From the NCBI GenBank assembly GCA_031265535.1, contig JAISCO010000144.1, positions 1-9,325 on the forward strand: a stretch of DNA of 9,325 nucleotides, given 5' to 3'. Below the pieces are notes generated by a model. It saw nothing but the letters and a program-made list of their open reading frames with translations, searched no databases and was not told the origin of the DNA. Shown here in pieces: positions 6,627 to 9,325 of the stretch (position 1 is the first letter of the stretch; each line of letters begins with the position of its first letter). This DNA is from Spirochaetaceae bacterium. Lineage in GTDB: Bacteria; Spirochaetota; Spirochaetia; Treponematales; Breznakiellaceae. The position numbers were made by a program, and so were the translations under genes.

Positions 6627-7793
6627 ATGCGCGGCACCATATTGATACCGGCGTCAGGCTGCGGATTATGGACTCCTGAATTTCAATCAGTATTAACGAA
6701 AGCGGCCCGGCTGGCGCGGCGCGGGAATTATGAAACGGCAATACAATTACTGGAAAGCGAAGTATATAACTACCGTGATTCATTTATGTTTTTTTATCTT
6801 TTGGGCATTTGTTGCCTGTATTCCGGTAATTATGGCGGAGCACACGATTACTTGACGCGCGCGCGCGAAATAAAGACGCGGGAACCTTCCGTTCTTCTGG
6901 CGCTTGCGGCCCTGTATGTTAAACGCGCCGATTCGCGGCGTGCAATAAGTTTTTACCTGGAAGTACAGGAAATTGACGGCAAAAACCGCACCGCGCGGAA
7001 AGCGTTAAAGATTCTTAGAAAATACGCCGGTTCGGACGATCTTTTGGCATGGATAGAGTCCGGCAAACTGCGCGGCCTATATCCGCCGCTTCCGCGTGAA
7101 AGATTTAAACCGGTAAAAATAATACGGAATATCATATTACCGTGCTTTGTAATAATAGCGCTCGCCGGCGTTGTTATTATTAGAAGCGGTAAATTTCCGG
7201 TGTCCGCTGACTCCCGGCGTGAAGGTTTTATAGAAAGCGGCCTAACGCAGAACGACAAAAAAAATCCTGTAGAGATGGGCGGCATTTATCATTTTATACT
7301 TACCGAAAAACAAATTTTAACATCTTATGACAACGCGCGGAATTTTTTTTATGAACGCCGCGATAACTCCGCCAGAATCGAGATTAACAGGATTTTGGAA
7401 TCTAACGCAAACTCCGGCATAAAAAACAAGGCGCGTATCATGGAGCGGTATCTTGAGGAACCCGGATTTGAAACCCTCAAATCAAAATCATCAGAAAACA
7501 TCGCGTACACGGAGGTTGTAAAAACGCCCCTTTTGTACCGTGATTGTTATGTATTGTGGAGCGGCATGGCGGCAAACATTGATGAAGGACAGGACGAAAC
7601 ATCATTTGATTTTTTGATCGGTTACGACAAACGGCGCAGTATCGAAGGCATCGTCAAAGTAAATCTTAATTTTGCAGCGGACATTAATCCTGAGTACCCG
7701 CTTGAAGTTCTTGGCAAAATTGTGCCTGTAGAGCTGCCGGAAGCGCTACGTTTGGAAGGCGTTACCATACACCAGCTTGCCATGACAAAATAA
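6627..7793 (+). CDS. Single-pass membrane TPR protein with an OB-like C-terminal domain
   Basis: This 388-residue protein has no N-terminal signal peptide. Residues ~20-135 hold three TPR-like helical pairs: LTKAARLARRGNYETAIQLL, FFYLLGICCLYSGNYGGAHD and LLALAALYVKRADSRRAISF. A single membrane helix (~166-186, IIRNIILPCFVIIALAGVV) follows the basic RERFKPVK. The positive-inside rule would put the TPRs in the cytoplasm and the C-terminal half in the periplasm. The C-terminal part (~300-375) has beta strands compatible with an OB-type barrel: CYVLWSGMAAN, FDFLIGYDKRR, EGIVKVNLNF and LEVLGKIVPV. The start is 4 bp after the previous stop and the ribosome-binding site is weak, so translational coupling is likely. 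It is the last gene of the operon, before a strong hairpin. Family and function are not recognised beyond the TPR architecture. Confidence 0.8.
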   Translation: MRGTILIPASGCGLWTPEFQSVLTKAARLARRGNYETAIQLLESEVYNYRDSFMFFYLLGICCLYSGNYGGAHDYLTRAREIKTREPSVLLALAALYVKRADSRRAISFYLEVQEIDGKNRTARKALKILRKYAGSDDLLAWIESGKLRGLYPPLPRERFKPVKIIRNIILPCFVIIALAGVVIIRSGKFPVSADSRREGFIESGLTQNDKKNPVEMGGIYHFILTEKQILTSYDNARNFFYERRDNSARIEINRILESNANSGIKNKARIMERYLEEPGFETLKSKSSENIAYTEVVKTPLLYRDCYVLWSGMAANIDEGQDETSFDFLIGYDKRRSIEGIVKVNLNFAADINPEYPLEVLGKIVPVELPEALRLEGVTIHQLAMTK

Positions 7794-7798
7794 TAGAG

Positions 7799-7828
7799 TG
7801 GGCGCGGAAACTGAAGTTTCCGCGCCCA
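7799..7828 (+). terminator. Perfect hairpin after the TPR operon, probable terminator or 3' stabiliser
   Basis: GGGCGCGGAAAC (7800-7811), loop TGAA, then GTTTCCGCGCCC (7816-7827). The 12-bp perfect stem is extended by a T-A pair (7799/7828). It starts 6 bp after the stop codon of the membrane TPR gene. No T-run follows, so it is not a classical intrinsic terminator. It may end transcription with Rho or protect the 3' end of the operon mRNA. Confidence 0.65.
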
Positions 7829-7862
7829 ATGGCGCTTAAAACGGCTTGGTGGACTTTAATCC

Positions 7863-7921
7863 TGCGTTATATGCCATACCCAAAACCACCTTGGATCGTA
7901 TGGTGTATGAAATATAACGCA
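7863..7921. repeat. 59-bp nested inverted repeat with GTTATAT/ATATAAC arms
   Basis: TGCGTTATAT (7863-7872) and ATATAACGCA (7912-7921) are perfect 10-bp arms. Inside them CCATAC (7874-7879) pairs with GTATGG (7898-7903), and CCAA (7880-7883) pairs with TTGG (7891-7894). Together they form one bulged hairpin. It marks the left edge of the AT-rich gene block. GCGTTATATGCC (7864-7875) resembles the 3' end of integron attC sites, but the order of arms (GTT first, AAC last) is opposite to a complete attC. It could also be a small non-autonomous element or a structured RNA leader. Confidence 0.6.
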
Positions 7922-7955
7922 CTCTTTTGAAAAGACTTAATATTTCAGAAAGGAC

Positions 7956-7984
7956 TTGTCAAAAAAAGCCAAAAGAAGTATAAT
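7956..7984 (+). promoter_or_regulatory. Near-consensus sigma-70 promoter of the three-gene AT-rich block
   Basis: TTGTCA (7956-7961; 5 of 6) is followed after exactly 17 bp by a perfect TATAAT (7979-7984). Transcription would start near 7991, giving a ~23-nt leader. That leader contains AGAAGGA (8004-8010), a strong ribosome-binding site with short spacing to ATG 8014. The block can therefore be expressed without the upstream operon. Confidence 0.75.
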
Positions 7985-8013
7985 AAATTCAATCTTATTT
8001 GTAAGAAGGATGT

Positions 8014-8487
8014 ATGGAGATTGATCTCGTAACAAGACTTAATCATCATATTGAAAATGAACAATATGATGGTATGTTACCGTACAAGGATATTCATGAC
8101 AATGAGGAGTATATGAGACTATATAAAGGACGTGGGGCTATTTGGCGAACGCAACCCAGTGGTATATATAACTGCCATGGATTGACATTTGCATCAAAGC
8201 GGACCCGTGTTTTTTCGACAAACGAAATAAGAAAAATTCTTCAAGAAGATGCATATATTAAAATTTCTATAGAAAATGTCTTTCCTGGGGATATTATCCT
8301 GTATGTAACTAATATTGGAGACATAACACATTCAGGTATTATTCTGTCTGTTGAACGCAATGTTCTGGGTTTATTTCCTATGGTATTGAGTAAATGGGGA
8401 AACGGGAGTGAGGTATTTCATTCATATAATAACTGTCCTTATTTTGCCAGTGATATATCGACAGAATTTTATAGGATTGATAAATGA
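8014..8487 (+). CDS. Putative papain-like (NlpC/P60- or CHAP-like) cysteine hydrolase
   Basis: This 157-residue protein has no signal peptide. Motif order fits a papain-like fold: NCHGLTFA with candidate nucleophile Cys54 at a helix start, VFPGDIILYV (89-98) as the PGD-strand typical of NlpC/P60 and CHAP proteins, DITHSGIIL with candidate base His106, then LSKWGNG (125-131) and a late His136. The SKWG...H pattern also occurs in uncharacterised stand-alone proteins of this superfamily. Activity would be cleavage of a peptide or amide bond (peptidoglycan or protein), which I infer from fold only. With no export signal, a cytoplasmic or specially secreted effector role is possible. It is the first of three overlapping small genes that share AT-rich composition, behind its own promoter. 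A catalytically inactive relative cannot be excluded. Confidence 0.68.
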   Translation: MEIDLVTRLNHHIENEQYDGMLPYKDIHDNEEYMRLYKGRGAIWRTQPSGIYNCHGLTFASKRTRVFSTNEIRKILQEDAYIKISIENVFPGDIILYVTNIGDITHSGIILSVERNVLGLFPMVLSKWGNGSEVFHSYNNCPYFASDISTEFYRIDK

Positions 8488-8879
8488 TGTGGTTTACAGA
8501 AGAAGCGCTAAAAAACATTAACGAACTGCTTTTCTTTGCTAATACACCGAATTATATTGTAAGTGGGTTGCGAAAAAAAAATATATTAAGCATTTTGAAG
8601 ATTTCTAATAATGATAAAGATGATATTATTAATGAGATAAATAAACATTTAAAAAATATAAATATGAATATATATGTTTACTCGTATGTATATATATTAA
8701 TTGTTTATTTAGAAACTTCATTTGCAAAACCATATTACATTGAAAATTTTGATTACAAAGAATTTGCTTTTCTTGAGGATGTTATTAAAATTATGAATAA
8801 TGAACCAAAAGAAATTTACCAAGTAGTAGAAATAAAAAATGAACCACCAAGAGTTACATTATATACAGGAGGAATGTGA
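8484..8879 (+). CDS. Hypothetical protein of the AT-rich cassette
   Basis: This 131-residue protein is of no family I recognise. It begins with a helical segment (EEALKNINELLFFAN), then a Lys/Asn/Asp-rich central part. A hydrophobic aromatic stretch follows (MNIYVYSYVYILIVYLETSF, 61-80) that could be buried strands or a poor membrane helix. It ends IYQVVEIKNEPPRVTLYTGG. The start ATG overlaps the previous stop as ATGA, with AGGA 7 nt upstream, so translation is coupled. A second ATG follows at 8487. It is among the most AT-rich genes here: bases 8581-8700 contain only 17 G or C in 120. Its position directly after a putative hydrolase would suit an immunity or partner protein, but nothing in the sequence proves this. 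Confidence 0.72.
   Translation: MMWFTEEALKNINELLFFANTPNYIVSGLRKKNILSILKISNNDKDDIINEINKHLKNINMNIYVYSYVYILIVYLETSFAKPYYIENFDYKEFAFLEDVIKIMNNEPKEIYQVVEIKNEPPRVTLYTGGM
8867..8873 (+). promoter_or_regulatory. Strong ribosome-binding site deciding the start of the DUF6941-like gene
   Basis: AGGAGGA at 8867-8873 is a near-perfect anti-16S match. It leaves 6 nt between AGGAGG and ATG 8879 but only 3 nt to the in-frame GTG at 8876, so the ATG (arranged as TGATG with the previous stop) is the better start. It is the best ribosome-binding site in the window. Confidence 0.75.
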
Positions 8880-9286
8880 TGAATGAAACCGGCGTTTTTT
8901 TATGCGAGAAAGCAATAATTGATTCAAGGACTAATATGGCATCTTTGATTAATTTTTATGATGGGATAATTCAACCAATTGGTTTTCCAATGGTTATTCC
9001 AAACATAACACTTGTGTGTTTTTTTGATAAAGGAGATGATACACAGGATGTTTATGAGGCTGAAATGTCTGTTTCTCAGAACTCAAAAACTATTGTACCA
9101 TCTATGCCTTCTGATATTAATTTTCAGGGGGGTAAATTTACTCGATTAATACTCGAATTCAATGGCTTGATTTTGCAAAATGAAGGTGAATTAACATTTG
9201 ATATTAAAATAAAAAATCCAGAGTATAATATAAAAAAAGTGTTGAAAATTTTACCTTCTATCAAAATTCAAAATGGAACTGTGTAG
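8879..9286 (+). CDS. DUF6941-like small beta-sandwich protein
   Basis: This is a 135-residue protein with no signal peptide. The pattern FLCEKAIID, then MASLINFYDGIIQPIGFPMV (20-39) and PNITLVCFFDKGDD (41-54), matches my recollection of DUF6941 proteins. Those open with a Cys-Asp/Glu pair, a strand ending in a Gly/Ile-Phe-Asp-type turn, and FP before a long strand. Later strands are VYEAEMSVSQNSKTI, KFTRLILEFNGLILQNEGEL and TFDIKIKNPEYN, consistent with an all-beta sandwich. The function of this family is unknown to me; members are small stand-alone proteins in accessory regions. It is the last gene of the AT-rich trio and abuts the previous gene. The alternative start is GTG 8876. The family call is from motif memory only. 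Confidence 0.7.
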   Translation: MNETGVFLCEKAIIDSRTNMASLINFYDGIIQPIGFPMVIPNITLVCFFDKGDDTQDVYEAEMSVSQNSKTIVPSMPSDINFQGGKFTRLILEFNGLILQNEGELTFDIKIKNPEYNIKKVLKILPSIKIQNGTV

Positions 9287-9294
9287 GTGTGTAC

Positions 9295-9325
9295 GGCGTA
9301 TAACTCGGAGTTTGTTGCGCTTCGC
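9295..9325. other. Partial attC-like or hairpin-type repeat at the window end
   Basis: GGCGTATAAC (9295-9304) lies 8 bp after the stop of the last cassette gene. It matches the reverse complement of GTTATATGCC at 7866-7875 at 9 of 10 positions, and the one difference still allows a G-U pair. The following bases CTCGGAGTTTGTTGCG look like the left half of a hairpin whose right half is beyond the window. Such a boundary is expected of an integron attC site, but half a site cannot settle it. The final GCGCTTCGC is the reverse complement of GCGAAGCGC at 12-20. Confidence 0.35.

Noticed and set aside
7863..7921. Complete attC site
   Set aside because: The arms are in the order GTT...AAC, whereas an attC reads AAC...GTT on both strands; kept only as a cassette-boundary or inverted-repeat element.
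7923..7935. TCTTTT-G-AAAAGA palindrome as an intrinsic terminator
   Set aside because: The stem is short and A/T-rich, and the single-base centre cannot form a hairpin loop.
8541..8713. Possible membrane helix in the second cassette gene as evidence for a transporter or holin
   Set aside because: The hydrophobic stretch is broken by Tyr and Asn and flanked by no clear topology signals; buried strands fit equally well.

Overview
The window looks like a spirochaete chromosome, most likely a Treponema of the host-associated (for example insect-gut) kind. This is inferred from three things: a DUF4912 protein gene overlapping a GH57 glucan-branching-type gene, a lipoprotein with a loose spirochaete-style lipobox, and a run of exported TPR and spirochaete-type hypothetical proteins. 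No rRNA, tRNA, CRISPR array or complete insertion sequence is visible.

Layout. Bases 1-201 hold two degenerate copies of a ~97-bp intergenic repeat. A possible promoter then leads directly into the first gene. Operon 1 (235-3817, +) encodes a Rho_N-like/DUF4912 protein, a GH57 alpha-glucan-branching-enzyme-like protein and a beta-propeller-like lipoprotein, with an 11-bp overlap and then a 3-bp gap. Bases 3818-4454 hold a C14-T-C6 homopolymer tract and a small minus-strand gene of unknown family. That gene seems frameshifted at an A7 run, and it has its own promoter with an operator-like inverted repeat. Operon 2 (4455-7793, +) encodes an exported TPR protein, an exported beta-rich protein and a single-pass membrane TPR protein. 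The three are tightly packed and end in a perfect 12-bp hairpin.

Bases 7828-9325 are a different compartment. Three small AT-rich genes overlap or abut each other (8014-9286) behind their own near-consensus sigma-70 promoter. They encode a papain-like/NlpC-P60-like cysteine hydrolase candidate, an unrecognised protein and a DUF6941-like protein. The block lies between a structured inverted repeat with GTTATAT/ATATAAC arms (7863-7921) and an attC-like GGCGTATAAC sequence cut by the window end (9295-9325). It reads as a laterally acquired cassette, possibly an integron cassette or an effector/defence-type accessory module. This is the part of the window most worth following up.

How the genes may work together. 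Operon 1 could link glucan (storage or envelope polysaccharide) synthesis to an envelope lipoprotein. Operon 2 looks like an envelope or periplasmic assembly set built on TPR scaffolds. The AT-rich trio is probably independent of both.
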